Below the pieces are notes generated by a model. That model searched no databases. It saw only the letters and a program-made list of their open reading frames with translations, and had not been told where the DNA came from. A program made the translations under genes and the position numbers. Positions 1-9,070 of a DNA stretch of 64,000 bases are shown piece after piece. Within the stretch, counting starts at the first letter, position 1, and the number at the start of each line of letters is the position of its first letter. This DNA comes from Ensifer sp. IC4062 (lineage in GTDB: Bacteria; Pseudomonadota; Alphaproteobacteria; Rhizobiales; Rhizobiaceae): assembly GCF_020193575.1 (NCBI RefSeq), contig NZ_JADYVD010000037.1:1-64000 (forward strand), written 5' to 3'.

Positions 1-2
1 AT

Positions 3-236
3 CCACAGGTAGTGCGGGATATGGCGAGGGTCATCGCGGAGGTGGCCCACAATCGCGAGAAACTCGCACCTCTCATGGAGGGGTGCCTGAGAACCGCTGC
101 ACGTCGCTCCTGGGCATCCTCCTTTTCCGAGTTCCTCGGCTGGTGCGACCGCTCAGTGAACAATTCATCGCTTTCGCGTGCGACGATCATACGTCAGCGC
201 GAGACGTCCAATCCCGAGGTTGCGGCGGTGGGCTGA
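3..236 (+). CDS. C-terminal end of a probable glycosyltransferase (cut by window edge)
   Basis: The reading frame is open to the left edge and ends in TGA at 234-236, so only the last 77 or so residues are seen. The stretch with AEVAHNREKLAPLMEGC followed by an Arg/Ala-rich helix and a Trp resembles the last helices of group 1 glycosyltransferases, where this region packs against the sugar-nucleotide domain. The position directly before polysaccharide genes fits. No catalytic residue is visible, so the family call is inference. It could also be an unrelated protein tail. Confidence 0.4.
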   Translation, partial: PQVVRDMARVIAEVAHNREKLAPLMEGCLRTAARRSWASSFSEFLGWCDRSVNNSSLSRATIIRQRETSNPEVAAVG

Positions 237-273
237 CAAGCCCGCGCCGGTTTCAAGAAGAAGGGTCTATTGC

Positions 274-1452
274 ATGCGTCCAAGAATCCTCGTGACGGGA
301 ATTCCTGGCCACTACACGCGCCTTGCCAACGGCGCTCACGGCCTGTCGGTGTCCTATTCGGAGCGGCAGAAACAGCCGGAGACGAAGGAGGAGTTTCTTC
401 AGGAGCTTCGCAATATCAGCAACACCGGTAACTACCTGATCGGCGAGGGGGCGCTCCGCGCGATCGCGCCGCATGCGAAGCAGGTGCCGTTCTGGCATCT
501 CTACAACTGCAGCAAGAATGGTGTTGGTCTGGAAGAGTTCAACGCCAATTTCGATATCTGCGTGTTCACCTGCGCGAACCTTCTGCGCAAGGGCCTCTCC
601 GCCGATGCGGAAGCCGAGGTGCTGAGCAAACTCAACATGCCGATCGTCATGCTCGGCATCGGTCTCCAGAACCGCCGGGACCTCGAGAACAGCCTGCCTG
701 AAGGCACGAAGCGGCTCCTGAACGTCCTGAAAGAGCGGGAGCACTATTTCCTCACGCGCGGGTTCGAGACGGCAGGCTTCCTGAAGGACCAGGGCTTTAC
801 CTACGTCCAGCCGACGGGCTGCCCTTCCGTCTATTTCATGCCGCACAACATGCGCGCGTCGCTGAAGAAGCTGCCGCATGTGAAAGTCGGTAGCGCGCGG
901 ACGATCTTCTCCGGCTATCTTGGCGCCAATCACGATACGATCGTCGATGCCCATGCTCTGGCGCCCGAAGGCTCGCGCCCCCAATACGTGATCCAGGACG
1001 AGTTCCTGCACTTCGACATGAAGGTGGAGGCGAATGGCGACGGGCGCGTCTATGATTCCGCCTCCGGTTCGATGCTCGGCGAACTCAGCTATCCGGGCAC
1101 GGATCGGCTGAAGACATCCTTCGACATCCGCACCTTCTTCGACACGAACCAGTGGCGTGCCTGGGCCTCGTCCATGGACTTCAATTTCGGGCGGCGCTTC
1201 CACGGCTCGATCATCGCCATGCAAGCGGGTGTGCCAAGCCTGATGGTGGCGGTAGACGACCGGATGCGCGAAATGCTCGGCTATACGGGCCTGCCCGCGG
1301 TCGATGCCATCGATGTGGACAAGGCGGAAAACCGGGCCGAGTTCGTTGCCGATCACCTGGCCGGACTCAACGCATCCGAACTCGTCGACAGATATTCCGA
1401 TCGCGAGCGCACTTTCCGCACGGCGCTGCGCGAAATCGGCATCGGGCAATAA
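274..1452 (+). CDS. Polysaccharide pyruvyltransferase-family protein, copy 1
   Basis: 392 residues, cytoplasmic, no signal peptide. Family signs are the N-terminal ISNTGNYLIGEGAL (Gly-rich nucleotide-fold segment), the central PTGCPS, and the C-terminal GRRFHGSIIAMQAGVPSLM with the conserved His. These fit the pyruvyltransferase/GT-B-like family (PF04230) that adds pyruvyl ketals, or in some members other groups, to exopolysaccharide sugars. The ATG at 274 was chosen because a purine-rich AAGAAGAAGGG lies 8 bases upstream and the paralogue starts at the matching place; the frame is open back to 178. A close paralogue follows after 46 bases, so the two are probably co-transcribed. The exact substrate cannot be read. 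Confidence 0.75.
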   Translation: MRPRILVTGIPGHYTRLANGAHGLSVSYSERQKQPETKEEFLQELRNISNTGNYLIGEGALRAIAPHAKQVPFWHLYNCSKNGVGLEEFNANFDICVFTCANLLRKGLSADAEAEVLSKLNMPIVMLGIGLQNRRDLENSLPEGTKRLLNVLKEREHYFLTRGFETAGFLKDQGFTYVQPTGCPSVYFMPHNMRASLKKLPHVKVGSARTIFSGYLGANHDTIVDAHALAPEGSRPQYVIQDEFLHFDMKVEANGDGRVYDSASGSMLGELSYPGTDRLKTSFDIRTFFDTNQWRAWASSMDFNFGRRFHGSIIAMQAGVPSLMVAVDDRMREMLGYTGLPAVDAIDVDKAENRAEFVADHLAGLNASELVDRYSDRERTFRTALREIGIGQ

Positions 1453-1498
1453 TTCCTTTCGTGGGCGTGGCCCCAGACTTAAGAAATCAGGTGTTTCG

Positions 1499-2671
1499 AT
1501 GCGTATCTTGCTTACAGGAATCCCGTCATATCTGCAGCGTACTGTAGCGGGCGTATCCGGGTCGGAGGTCCGCCACAGGCCCTATTTCGATGAGGTCAGG
1601 ACAAAGAAGGACCTCATCGACCAGGTGCGCAAAATCGCCAACACGGGCAACTATCTGATCGGCGAGGGGGCGGCCAGCGCCCTGCGCGGACACGACGTCA
1701 CCTATGTGCCGTTCTGGCATCTCGCCAACAGTCGCAACTCCGACGAGGTCTACGAGCGCTTCAACGAGGAGTTCGACGTCTGCGTCTTCGCCTCGGCAAA
1801 TCTCTTGCGGCCTGGTTACTCCGCGGATCTCGAAGCGGACGTGTTCGACAAGCTGAAGATGCCCGTAGTGGTGATGGGCATCGGCATACAGCGCAGAGAG
1901 GGGCTCAAGGAAAATCTGCCGGCCGGCACGCTCAAATTCTTGGAAGTGCTCAGAAAAAAAGAGAGCTTCTTCCTGACCCGAGGTTATTTCACCGCCGAGT
2001 TCCTCCGGGAGCAGGGGATGAAATCCGTGAGGCCCACGGGCTGCCCTTCTCTTTTCTTTGCCCCGAACGAGATGAAACGCTCGCTCACCGCTCTCGCCAA
2101 CCCGGAGCTCGCGACCGCCCAGAAGATCGCCTTCGGCGGCTATCTCGGCAGTGTCGCCGATACCATCGTCGATGCGCACGCGCTCCTGAAGCACGACAGC
2201 GTTGCAAGCTATGTCGTCCAGGACGAAGTGGTCGCCTACAACCTCTCCCTGCCTGGCGAGGACGACGTGCATGTCTACGACCGGGCAAGCGGACGCATTA
2301 CCGGGCAGACCGAATACAAGCATTCCGAGAAATGGCAGAGGAAGCACGAGCTACTGGTGTTCTTCGATACCAACCAGTGGAGAAGCTGGGTCAGTTCTCG
2401 CGATCTCTGCTTCGGCCGCCGGTTCCATGGCTGCATCATCGGCATGCAAGCCGGGGTGCCGTCGCTCATGATCGCGGTCGATGATCGCATGCGGGAGATG
2501 CTGGAGTTCATCGGTTTCCCCTATATGGAAGCAGCGATCTGGAACCGCGAGACGGACAGGAAGGCCTATCTGGCGAATTTTCTTTCCAAGATCGACTCGC
2601 AGGCCGTTATCGACCGGTACTCGGCTTGTGAGGCCAACTTCCGCACTGCTCTCGCGCATGTCGGCCTCTAG
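1499..2671 (+). CDS. Polysaccharide pyruvyltransferase-family protein, copy 2
   Basis: 390 residues, aligned end to end with the preceding gene: ILLTGIPSY against ILVTGIPGH at the start, ANTGNYLIGEGA, PVVVMGIGIQ, RPTGCPSLFF, FFDTNQWRSWVSSRD and GRRFHGCIIGMQAGVPSLM. Middle segments differ clearly, so this is an old duplication and not a recent one. It likely acts on another sugar of the same glycan or as part of a heteromeric enzyme; both are inference. The ATG at 1499 aligns with copy 1. Its stop overlaps the next start by 14 bases, which implies translational coupling to the glycoside hydrolase. Confidence 0.75.
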   Translation: MRILLTGIPSYLQRTVAGVSGSEVRHRPYFDEVRTKKDLIDQVRKIANTGNYLIGEGAASALRGHDVTYVPFWHLANSRNSDEVYERFNEEFDVCVFASANLLRPGYSADLEADVFDKLKMPVVVMGIGIQRREGLKENLPAGTLKFLEVLRKKESFFLTRGYFTAEFLREQGMKSVRPTGCPSLFFAPNEMKRSLTALANPELATAQKIAFGGYLGSVADTIVDAHALLKHDSVASYVVQDEVVAYNLSLPGEDDVHVYDRASGRITGQTEYKHSEKWQRKHELLVFFDTNQWRSWVSSRDLCFGRRFHGCIIGMQAGVPSLMIAVDDRMREMLEFIGFPYMEAAIWNRETDRKAYLANFLSKIDSQAVIDRYSACEANFRTALAHVGL

Positions 2672-3785
2672 GCTGCGGAGGCGGCGGGCCGCGGTCGCCT
2701 TTTGCGGTTGGCTTGCGCTCGTCCAGCCTGCCTGTGCCGATGACGTTCCGGCTGCGCGGATAGGGGTAAACCGCGTAAATCTCGGATGGCTGTCCCACAG
2801 CGAGCAGGAAAGGATACTCAAGGACATCGCTGCGAGTGGAGCGACCGACGTGCGCCTTTCTCTGTCGCGCCCCGTAGACAAGAGCATCGAGGCGCTGGCC
2901 ATTGCCAGTCGGCTCGGTCTCAGGATCCTTCTCGAAATCCAGCTTGCGAACAAGAGCTACTACCCGGAGAGCGCCCGCCCGCGGACAGGCTTCGGGCGTC
3001 TATGGGACATCTATCGGCTCTCCGATCTCGATCTCGATCTCTACCGTAAGGGTTTGCGCGAGGCGCTCCTGCGCATCGACGCGCTGGGCATTCGCCTTGA
3101 GGCTATCGAGCCCGGCAACGAGATCAACCACGCGGGCTACAACGGTGATCTTGCAGTTTATCCGAAGTCAGGCGCTCCGACGCCGCGCAGCATCGCGGAT
3201 CTCAAGAATCGGCTGACGTTCGAGCGGGGTCTGGACAATTACGTCCGCGTTCTCGAGATCAGCCGCGAGGAAGTGCGCGCCACAGTGCACAGCCGCCACG
3301 CAACCGTCGTGTCCGCCGGGCTTTCCGACATGAGCGCCGAGGAGGCCGACAAGCGCGGCGTGGAACGGCTTGATCCGCGCATGTTCGTCGCGGCTCTTCG
3401 CCATCGGGGCGCCGACAGCTTCATCGATGCCTATGGGATCCACATCTATCCGGGCCGGAAAGCGGCGGCGGCGCTGGCGACCCGTGTGAACGGCCTCCTC
3501 GATTTCTGCCGGGCAGCCGATCAGGGCAAGCCGTGCTGGCTGACGGAATGGGGTATTGCCAATCCCGCTCGTACCTGTCCCGTCGATGATCGTGCGCGAG
3601 AAGGGGCGGTGCGCGCCATGCGCACCACGCTTCGCGAACTGATGGAGGCGGGGCGACTGTCGGCAGCGTATTATTACGATTGGGACACGGAACCGTCCTA
3701 CAGCCTCTGGCGGTGCGGCGGGTTGAGCCCAGCCGGTGCCGCGGCGATCCGACCGGCCGACATCCAAGGGGCGCGGGCGAGATGA
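2658..3785 (+). CDS. Exported glycoside hydrolase, TIM-barrel clan A type
   Basis: 375 residues. The N-terminus has an Arg-rich start, a hydrophobic core and a cleavage-like QPACA-DD, so export through Sec is likely. Two motifs mark a retaining clan GH-A barrel: [12 protein letters not shown] (Asn-Glu, candidate acid/base) and [12 protein letters not shown] (Glu, candidate nucleophile), with YGIHIYPG between them. GH39/GH5-like families are the nearest match I recognise. It probably trims or degrades the polysaccharide made by neighbouring genes in the periplasm. The ATG at 2658 lies inside the end of the upstream gene and gives the signal peptide directly. Confidence 0.65.
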   Translation: MSASRLRRRRAAVAFCGWLALVQPACADDVPAARIGVNRVNLGWLSHSEQERILKDIAASGATDVRLSLSRPVDKSIEALAIASRLGLRILLEIQLANKSYYPESARPRTGFGRLWDIYRLSDLDLDLYRKGLREALLRIDALGIRLEAIEPGNEINHAGYNGDLAVYPKSGAPTPRSIADLKNRLTFERGLDNYVRVLEISREEVRATVHSRHATVVSAGLSDMSAEEADKRGVERLDPRMFVAALRHRGADSFIDAYGIHIYPGRKAAAALATRVNGLLDFCRAADQGKPCWLTEWGIANPARTCPVDDRAREGAVRAMRTTLRELMEAGRLSAAYYYDWDTEPSYSLWRCGGLSPAGAAAIRPADIQGARAR

Positions 3786-3838
3786 GGGGGGACATTCATC
3801 TGCCGCAAGCGGATTTCGACGGCGTTGGGAAACACCGC

Positions 3839-4720
3839 ATGAAGGGCATCATTCTTGCAGGTGGCAGGGGGACCAGACTCTATCCGGTGACGATCTCGGT
3901 CTCGAAGCAATTGCTTCCGGTCCACGACAAGCCGATGATCTATTACCCGCTCGGCACGCTCATGCTGGCTGGAATTCGCGACATTCTGGTGATCACGATG
4001 CCGAGGGACAGGCCGCTCTTCGAAGAGCTGCTTGGCGACGGAAGTCAACTCGGCCTCTCGATTTCCTATGCGGAGCAGTCCGAACCGAACGGCCTTGCGG
4101 AAGCTTTCATCATCGGTCGAGAATTTGTCGGGAACAGTCCGGTCGCGCTGATCCTCGGAGACAATATCTTCTACGGCGCAGGCCTTCCTGAGCTCTGCCG
4201 GGAGGCTGCGGCCCGCAAAGGCGGCGCCACCATCTTCGCCTATCGGGTGGACGACCCGGAGCGTTACGGTGTCGTGAGCTTCAATAGCCGCAACGGGCGC
4301 GCCGAGATCATCGAGGAAAAGCCGCAACGGCCGAACTCGAGCTGGGCCGTGACAGGGCTCTACTTCTATGAGAACAGCGTGCTTGACGTTGCGACCTCGA
4401 TCAGACCGTCCGCCCGCGGCGAACTGGAAATCACTGACGTCAATCGCGCCTATCTTGACCGTGGGGATCTTCATGTCTGCCGCCTCGGCCGGGGCTACGC
4501 CTGGCTCGATACCGGTACCCACGACAGCCTGCACGATGCCGCCTCCTTCGTGCGTACGATCGAGCACCGCCAGGGCGTCAAGATCATGTGTCCGGAAGAG
4601 ATCGCCTTCGAGCTCGGCTATGTCTCTGCCGATCAGGTGCTCGAGCGCGCCGCCTTGCTCGGCAATAACGAGTACGCTGGCTACCTCCAGCGACGCATCA
4701 GGGAGCTTGCGGATGCTTGA
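3839..4720 (+). CDS. rfbA: Glucose-1-phosphate thymidylyltransferase
   Basis: 293 residues, the usual RmlA length. It makes dTDP-glucose from dTTP and glucose-1-phosphate, the first step towards dTDP-rhamnose. The N-terminal [16 protein letters not shown] is the nucleotide-binding signature, followed by [25 protein letters not shown] with the metal-binding Asp, and the C-terminal [10 protein letters not shown]. The ATG at 3839 was chosen because the protein then begins at the conserved signature; upstream in-frame residues overlap the hydrolase gene. Its TGA overlaps the rfbC start. Confidence 0.95.
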   Translation: MKGIILAGGRGTRLYPVTISVSKQLLPVHDKPMIYYPLGTLMLAGIRDILVITMPRDRPLFEELLGDGSQLGLSISYAEQSEPNGLAEAFIIGREFVGNSPVALILGDNIFYGAGLPELCREAAARKGGATIFAYRVDDPERYGVVSFNSRNGRAEIIEEKPQRPNSSWAVTGLYFYENSVLDVATSIRPSARGELEITDVNRAYLDRGDLHVCRLGRGYAWLDTGTHDSLHDAASFVRTIEHRQGVKIMCPEEIAFELGYVSADQVLERAALLGNNEYAGYLQRRIRELADA

Positions 4721-5276
4721 AATAAGAGCCCTTGGCCTCGACGGCGTCCTGGAAGTCGTGCCGCGCAAGTTGAGCGACGAGCGTGGCTTCTTTTCGGAGA
4801 CCTACAATGCCGAGACTTTGTCAGCGCACGGCATTGCGCTGATCTTTGTGCAGGACAACCACTCCTATTCCGCACTCGCGGGCACGTTGCGCGGCCTTCA
4901 CTACCAGCTTCCGCCGCGCGCCCAGGCCAAGCTCGTCCGGGTCGTGCGGGGGAGGGCGCTCGACGTGGTGGTCGATATCCGCATGGGATCGCCGACGTTC
5001 GCGCAATGGGTTGCGGTCGAGCTCTCGGCTGAAAGATGGAACCAGATTCTCGTGCCCGTGGGGTTCGCCCATGGTTTTGTCACTCTCGAACCGGAGACGG
5101 AGGTCCTTTACAAGGTGAGCGAGCACTATTCCGCAGAGCATGAGCGCGCGATCCGCTTCGACGATCCGCAAATCGGGATAAAGTGGCCCGTCGCCCCTGA
5201 TCGTTTGCGATTGTCCGCGAAGGATCGGGACGCATCGCTGCTGGCCGATGCCGCCCTATTTGTTTTTGGCGGGTGA
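4713..5276 (+). CDS. rfbC: dTDP-4-dehydrorhamnose 3,5-epimerase
   Basis: 187 residues, RmlC cupin fold. It double-epimerises dTDP-4-keto-6-deoxyglucose at C3 and C5. Visible family motifs are [29 protein letters not shown] with the active-site His, KLVRVVRG, and [12 protein letters not shown]. The ATG at 4713 lies within the last codons of rfbA, an overlap typical of coupled translation. Gene order here is A-C-B, with no D gene (dTDP-4-dehydrorhamnose reductase) following. Confidence 0.95.
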   Translation: MLEIRALGLDGVLEVVPRKLSDERGFFSETYNAETLSAHGIALIFVQDNHSYSALAGTLRGLHYQLPPRAQAKLVRVVRGRALDVVVDIRMGSPTFAQWVAVELSAERWNQILVPVGFAHGFVTLEPETEVLYKVSEHYSAEHERAIRFDDPQIGIKWPVAPDRLRLSAKDRDASLLADAALFVFGG

Positions 5277-5286
5277 GGGGGCAGCC

Positions 5287-6354
5287 ATGCGTGTTCTCAT
5301 CACAGGTGGCGCCGGCTTCATCGGTTCTGCGGTCTGCCGGCATCTGGTTGCCAATGGCGCCGAGCGGATCGTCAATGTCGACAAGCTGACCTATGCCGGC
5401 AATCTCCAGTCCTTGCGAGCGGTGGACAATCACCCGAACTATGTTTTCTACCGGGCGGATATCAGAAACGAGCAATCGCTGCTGGACATCATGCGCCTCG
5501 AGCGCGTCGACGCCGTCATGCACCTCGCCGCCGAGAGCCACGTCGATCGGTCGATCGACGGGCCCGGCGCGTTTGCAGAAACCAACGTTCTCGGCACTGT
5601 CCGTCTGCTTTCCGCGGCGCTGACCTACTGGTCGGAGCTCGGTCCGACAGCGCGCGAGCGGTTTCGCTTTCACCATGTCTCCACCGATGAGGTGTTCGGA
5701 GACCTCCCTTTCTCCGGCGGTCTTTTCTGCGAAGAGACGCGCTACGCGCCTTCGTCGCCTTATGCGGCCTCGAAGGCGGCAGCGGATCATTTCGTTCGTG
5801 CGTGGCACCAGACTTACGGGCTGCCGGTGGTGCTCTCGAACTCCTCCAACAATTACGGGCCGTTTCATTTTCCCGAGAAGCTTATCCCCCTGACGATCAT
5901 CAATGCGATCGAGGAAAAGCCGCTGCCGCTCTATGGGTCGGGAGCGAACGTCCGCGACTGGCTCCACGTCGACGACCATGCACACGCGCTGGAGCTGGTG
6001 ATGAAGGAGGGGAGGGCAGGGGAGAGCTACAACATCGGCGCCCGGGCCGCGCGCAACAATCTGTCAGTGATGGAAAGCATCTGCGATCACCTTGACATCC
6101 GCTTGCCGCGCAAGTGCGGCGAAAGCTATCGGGATCTCATCACGCTTGTCACCGACCGGCCCGGTCACGATCGGCGCTATGCGATCGACCCTTCCAAGAT
6201 CGAGCGTGAGCTTGGCTGGAGGCCGACGCGGGATTTTGAGGCGGGTTTGAGCGAAACGATCGATTGGTATCTCGCCAACGGCTGGTGGTGGGAGCCGATC
6301 CGACGCGAGCGCTACAACGGCGCGCGTCTCGGCGGACGCCGGAGCGTTGCGTGA
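5287..6354 (+). CDS. rfbB: dTDP-glucose 4,6-dehydratase
   Basis: 355 residues, extended short-chain dehydrogenase fold. It converts dTDP-glucose to dTDP-4-keto-6-deoxyglucose using tightly bound NAD. The N-terminal ITGGAGFIGSAVCRHL is the NAD-binding glycine motif; HLAAESHVDRSI, the STDEVFGDL catalytic segment, and SPYAASKAAADH with the Tyr-x-x-x-Lys pair are all intact. The ATG at 5287 follows a GTGAGGGGGCAGCC ribosome-binding region 10 bases after the rfbC stop. It is the last gene of the cluster in this window. Confidence 0.95.
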   Translation: MRVLITGGAGFIGSAVCRHLVANGAERIVNVDKLTYAGNLQSLRAVDNHPNYVFYRADIRNEQSLLDIMRLERVDAVMHLAAESHVDRSIDGPGAFAETNVLGTVRLLSAALTYWSELGPTARERFRFHHVSTDEVFGDLPFSGGLFCEETRYAPSSPYAASKAAADHFVRAWHQTYGLPVVLSNSSNNYGPFHFPEKLIPLTIINAIEEKPLPLYGSGANVRDWLHVDDHAHALELVMKEGRAGESYNIGARAARNNLSVMESICDHLDIRLPRKCGESYRDLITLVTDRPGHDRRYAIDPSKIERELGWRPTRDFEAGLSETIDWYLANGWWWEPIRRERYNGARLGGRRSVA

Positions 6355-6513
6355 GAATTGTCGTGCGGGGCAGCTGGCAGAAAATCTCGTAGATGGATTT
6401 CGCTGGATTCCGTGGAACGTAAGCCGAAATTTCCCTGGGGATCGCGTGAACGTGGATTGCGCGAATCCTCGCTTGCAGCAAGGGAGTTCACCCGACTTCA
6501 GCATGGACGTCGA

Positions 6514-7290
6514 ATGTTGAAAATTCATAGAATCTTGTCTCTGTCCAAAATCACCGTTGTTGCCCTTGCCATTTGCCTTCTTACGTCCAACGCTAATGCT
6601 CAGTCATCGCGGCAGCACTTCATTGTGCCGACGCCGGGAGGAAGGATTTTGGTCGAGAGCTTTGGAAGCTGCTCGAACGCAACCTGCCCGGCAGTTCTGA
6701 TCTTGAGCGGCAGTAAGGGCTTTGGAGCGGTCGTCTATGACGAGATCGGCCGGACGTTCCGGACGGCAGGTTTGAATGCCTATCTCGTTCATGTCCTGTC
6801 GGCGGCTGACCTTGACGCCATCGCCACGGCGAGCGGAGCGCGAGCGCGCATCGCCTATTATGCGCAGCGGTTGCCAGACTGGATTTCGGCCGTTCAGGGG
6901 GTGGTCACTTATCTTGAGACTCGGCCACACCATGGGGGCAAGGTCGGCATTCTCGGAATTTCTCTTGGCGCGCAGATTGCTTCGGCCGCTTCGGTCGGGA
7001 GGTCCGATATTGACGCCCTGGTGCTGGTCGATGGAGGTTTTCCGAATGGCGATTCGCAGCCTAGCCGCCCATTGCCACCCCTGCTTTTGATCTGGGGCAG
7101 CGCCGATCAAACATTTCCCTTGTCGATCGCCCGAGAGCTGCGACAGACGGCCCAGCGGCTTGGTGGGATTGTCACCCTCGATGTTTATGAGGATGGGGCG
7201 CACAACTTCTTCTTGAGATCGGGAACCCGGAACGCCGGGGCAGCTCACCAGAGTGCCGTCGAGTTTTTTGTGACGCATTTGTCTCGGTAA
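6514..7290 (+). CDS. Exported alpha/beta hydrolase, dienelactone hydrolase-like
   Basis: 258 residues with a clear signal peptide ending in NANA-Q. The nucleophile elbow reads GILGISLGAQ, so the nucleophile is Ser and not the Cys of classic dienelactone hydrolases. A later WGSADQTFPL supplies a candidate Asp, and EDGAHNFF the catalytic His. A Cys pair (SCSNATC) near residue 50 may form a disulfide in the periplasm. The ATG at 6514 is preferred since it opens directly into the signal peptide; the frame runs further upstream without a better start. The substrate is unknown. It is separated from rfbB by 159 bases and is probably a separate unit. Confidence 0.65.
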   Translation: MLKIHRILSLSKITVVALAICLLTSNANAQSSRQHFIVPTPGGRILVESFGSCSNATCPAVLILSGSKGFGAVVYDEIGRTFRTAGLNAYLVHVLSAADLDAIATASGARARIAYYAQRLPDWISAVQGVVTYLETRPHHGGKVGILGISLGAQIASAASVGRSDIDALVLVDGGFPNGDSQPSRPLPPLLLIWGSADQTFPLSIARELRQTAQRLGGIVTLDVYEDGAHNFFLRSGTRNAGAAHQSAVEFFVTHLSR

Positions 7291-7578
7291 TCCTACAGGC
7301 TGGAGCCTTAGCGTAGGAGTCCGCCCCTCCCGCAAACGGCCGCATAAAGCGGGGCAAGATTTGGTTCGAGGTCGCGGACCTCTTTCGCAACAAGGCGTAC
7401 GAGATTTACGCCGTACTACTCACAACACTCGGCGGCCCAATCCGAAGCTTTGCGCTCGCGATCTGATGTGTACAGGCAAAGGCAACCGTGTTGAGAGGAT
7501 TCGCTAGCATCCCCCGTACGCGCCGAGCTACAAAAGACTCGCCGCGGAAGCTAGAAAGATAAACAGGAAACTGCACGA

Positions 7579-9069
7579 TTACGATGCGCGCCCATCCGTG
7601 ACAGTCACTCGCATCAGCTCGATATCCGCGTTCAGCGGTCGATCGTCCGCATAGGCGGGAATGGCGGCACGGATTCGCTCGTAAAGTGCATTTGTGCGCT
7701 GTGCCCGACCGATCGCACGCGGCTGCAGGTCATAGGCTTGGGCCGCGGCCAAAAGCTCAATGGCGAGGATTGTCTTGAGGTTGTCGAGGATCGCCAGCAC
7801 CTTCGAGGCAGCCGGCGTCGCGTGGGTGAGCATATCTTCCTGCAGGGCAGACGTGATGCCACCGTCGAGGCTGGCGGGCGCGGCGAGGCGACGGTTCTCG
7901 GCGGCGAGCGAGGCCGCGGTGTACTGGGCGATCATGAAACCCGAGGTAACCCCGCTGTCGCCCGCAAGGAAAGCTGGGAGACCGCTGACCAGCGGGTTCA
8001 CCAGTCGGTCGATGCGGCGTTCGGAAATGGCCGCGACCTCCGCAACCGCAACAGCCAGCGCGTCCATTGCCAGGCCGAGCGCGGCACCGACGGCGTGGGC
8101 CTGCGAATGAACCTCGGGCGCCTCGGGCGAACCCGAGACCGCAGGGTTATCCGTGAGGCTTGCAAGTTCGCGATTGACGACGTCACCCGCATTCGCGAGC
8201 ACGTCTTGCGCGGCACCATGAACATGCGGCACGGCGCGCAGGCTCAACGGATCCTGAGTTCGATTTCCTGCAGTAGCGGCGAGCATTGGACTGCCTCGGA
8301 GGTAATCTCGCAACTTCGCCCCGACATTCTGCAGGCCCGCCGAAACTCGAAGCGACAGCGGACCGGGGGCGAAGGCATTTGCCTGGCTACCGAGGTTCTC
8401 ATAGCTCATGGCCGCTGCCGCATCCGCCCAGTCGAAGAGCCTTTCGGCGCGCGCAAGCGCAAGGGCGGCAAGACCGGTTGCACAGGGCGTGCCGTTGACG
8501 AGGCTCAAGCCCTCCTTGGCCTCGAGATGTAACGGCGAAATCCCGAGCAGTAAGAGCGCCTCGGCACCGCTCAACCCGCCCTTGCCGTCGTCAACGCTGC
8601 CATGGCCGATCAGCACAAGTCCGATCGCGGCCGCGTGGGTGAGATAGCCGACGGAACCGCGTGACGGGATGTGGGGAATTAGGTCGGCATTGAGCAGCGC
8701 CAGCAGCGCCTCGACGACCTCGATCCGCACGCCGGAGTACCCATGCGCGAAATTGGCGATCTGCGCCGCCATCACAGCGCGCGCTTCGCTACGCCCAAGC
8801 CGCTCGCCAACGCCGCCGGCATGGCTCAGGATGATGTTGCGCGAAAGAGCCTGCTGGTTCTCGCGGCTGATGACGACATCGCAAAGTGCTCCGACGCCCG
8901 TATTGATGCCGTAGCCACGAATGCCGCGCTCCACCAGCGCATCAACGATGCGGCGGGCATCAACGATCCGAAGACGCGCCCGCTCCGACAAGGTAAGGCG
9001 AGCGCCGTCGGCGATGGCGGCGATCTCCGGCCATTTCAACGGCCCATCGATGGTAATCGTTTCAGTCAT
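7579..9069 (-). CDS. hutH: Histidine ammonia-lyase homologue lacking the MIO triad (HutH2-like)
   Basis: 496 residues, full length for the aromatic amino acid lyase family. Conserved features are YGINTGVG (catalytic Tyr loop), SLVNGTPCATGLAAL, SLRAVPHVHGAAQD, GFMIAQYTAASLAAEN and ALQEDM. The cofactor site is abnormal: where the family has GSVG-Ala-Ser-Gly-Asp-Leu, this protein reads GSVGYLTHAAAIGLVLIG, an in-frame loss of the three residues that cyclise to the MIO electrophile (junction at 8646/8647). Histidine deamination by the known mechanism is therefore doubtful. The ATG at 9069 was chosen since earlier in-frame Met codons overlap hutV. It is the last gene of the importer operon, right after hutV. 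Confidence 0.85.
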   Translation of the reverse strand: MTETITIDGPLKWPEIAAIADGARLTLSERARLRIVDARRIVDALVERGIRGYGINTGVGALCDVVISRENQQALSRNIILSHAGGVGERLGRSEARAVMAAQIANFAHGYSGVRIEVVEALLALLNADLIPHIPSRGSVGYLTHAAAIGLVLIGHGSVDDGKGGLSGAEALLLLGISPLHLEAKEGLSLVNGTPCATGLAALALARAERLFDWADAAAAMSYENLGSQANAFAPGPLSLRVSAGLQNVGAKLRDYLRGSPMLAATAGNRTQDPLSLRAVPHVHGAAQDVLANAGDVVNRELASLTDNPAVSGSPEAPEVHSQAHAVGAALGLAMDALAVAVAEVAAISERRIDRLVNPLVSGLPAFLAGDSGVTSGFMIAQYTAASLAAENRRLAAPASLDGGITSALQEDMLTHATPAASKVLAILDNLKTILAIELLAAAQAYDLQPRAIGRAQRTNALYERIRAAIPAYADDRPLNADIELMRVTVTDGRAS

Positions 9070-9070
9070 T

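Noticed and set aside
253-1449. Long minus-strand open frame over the first pyruvyltransferase-family gene
   Set aside because: It mirrors the + gene codon positions in a high-GC region, has an Arg/Gly-rich low-quality protein and no motif.
3698-4768. 356-codon minus-strand frame over rfbA
   Set aside because: It is a shadow of rfbA, whose + reading is unambiguous.
7291-7578. Possible gene remnant between the hydrolase and hutH (a frame reading KIWFEVADLFRNKAYEIYAVLL)
   Set aside because: Too short and without a family match; stops occur on both sides.
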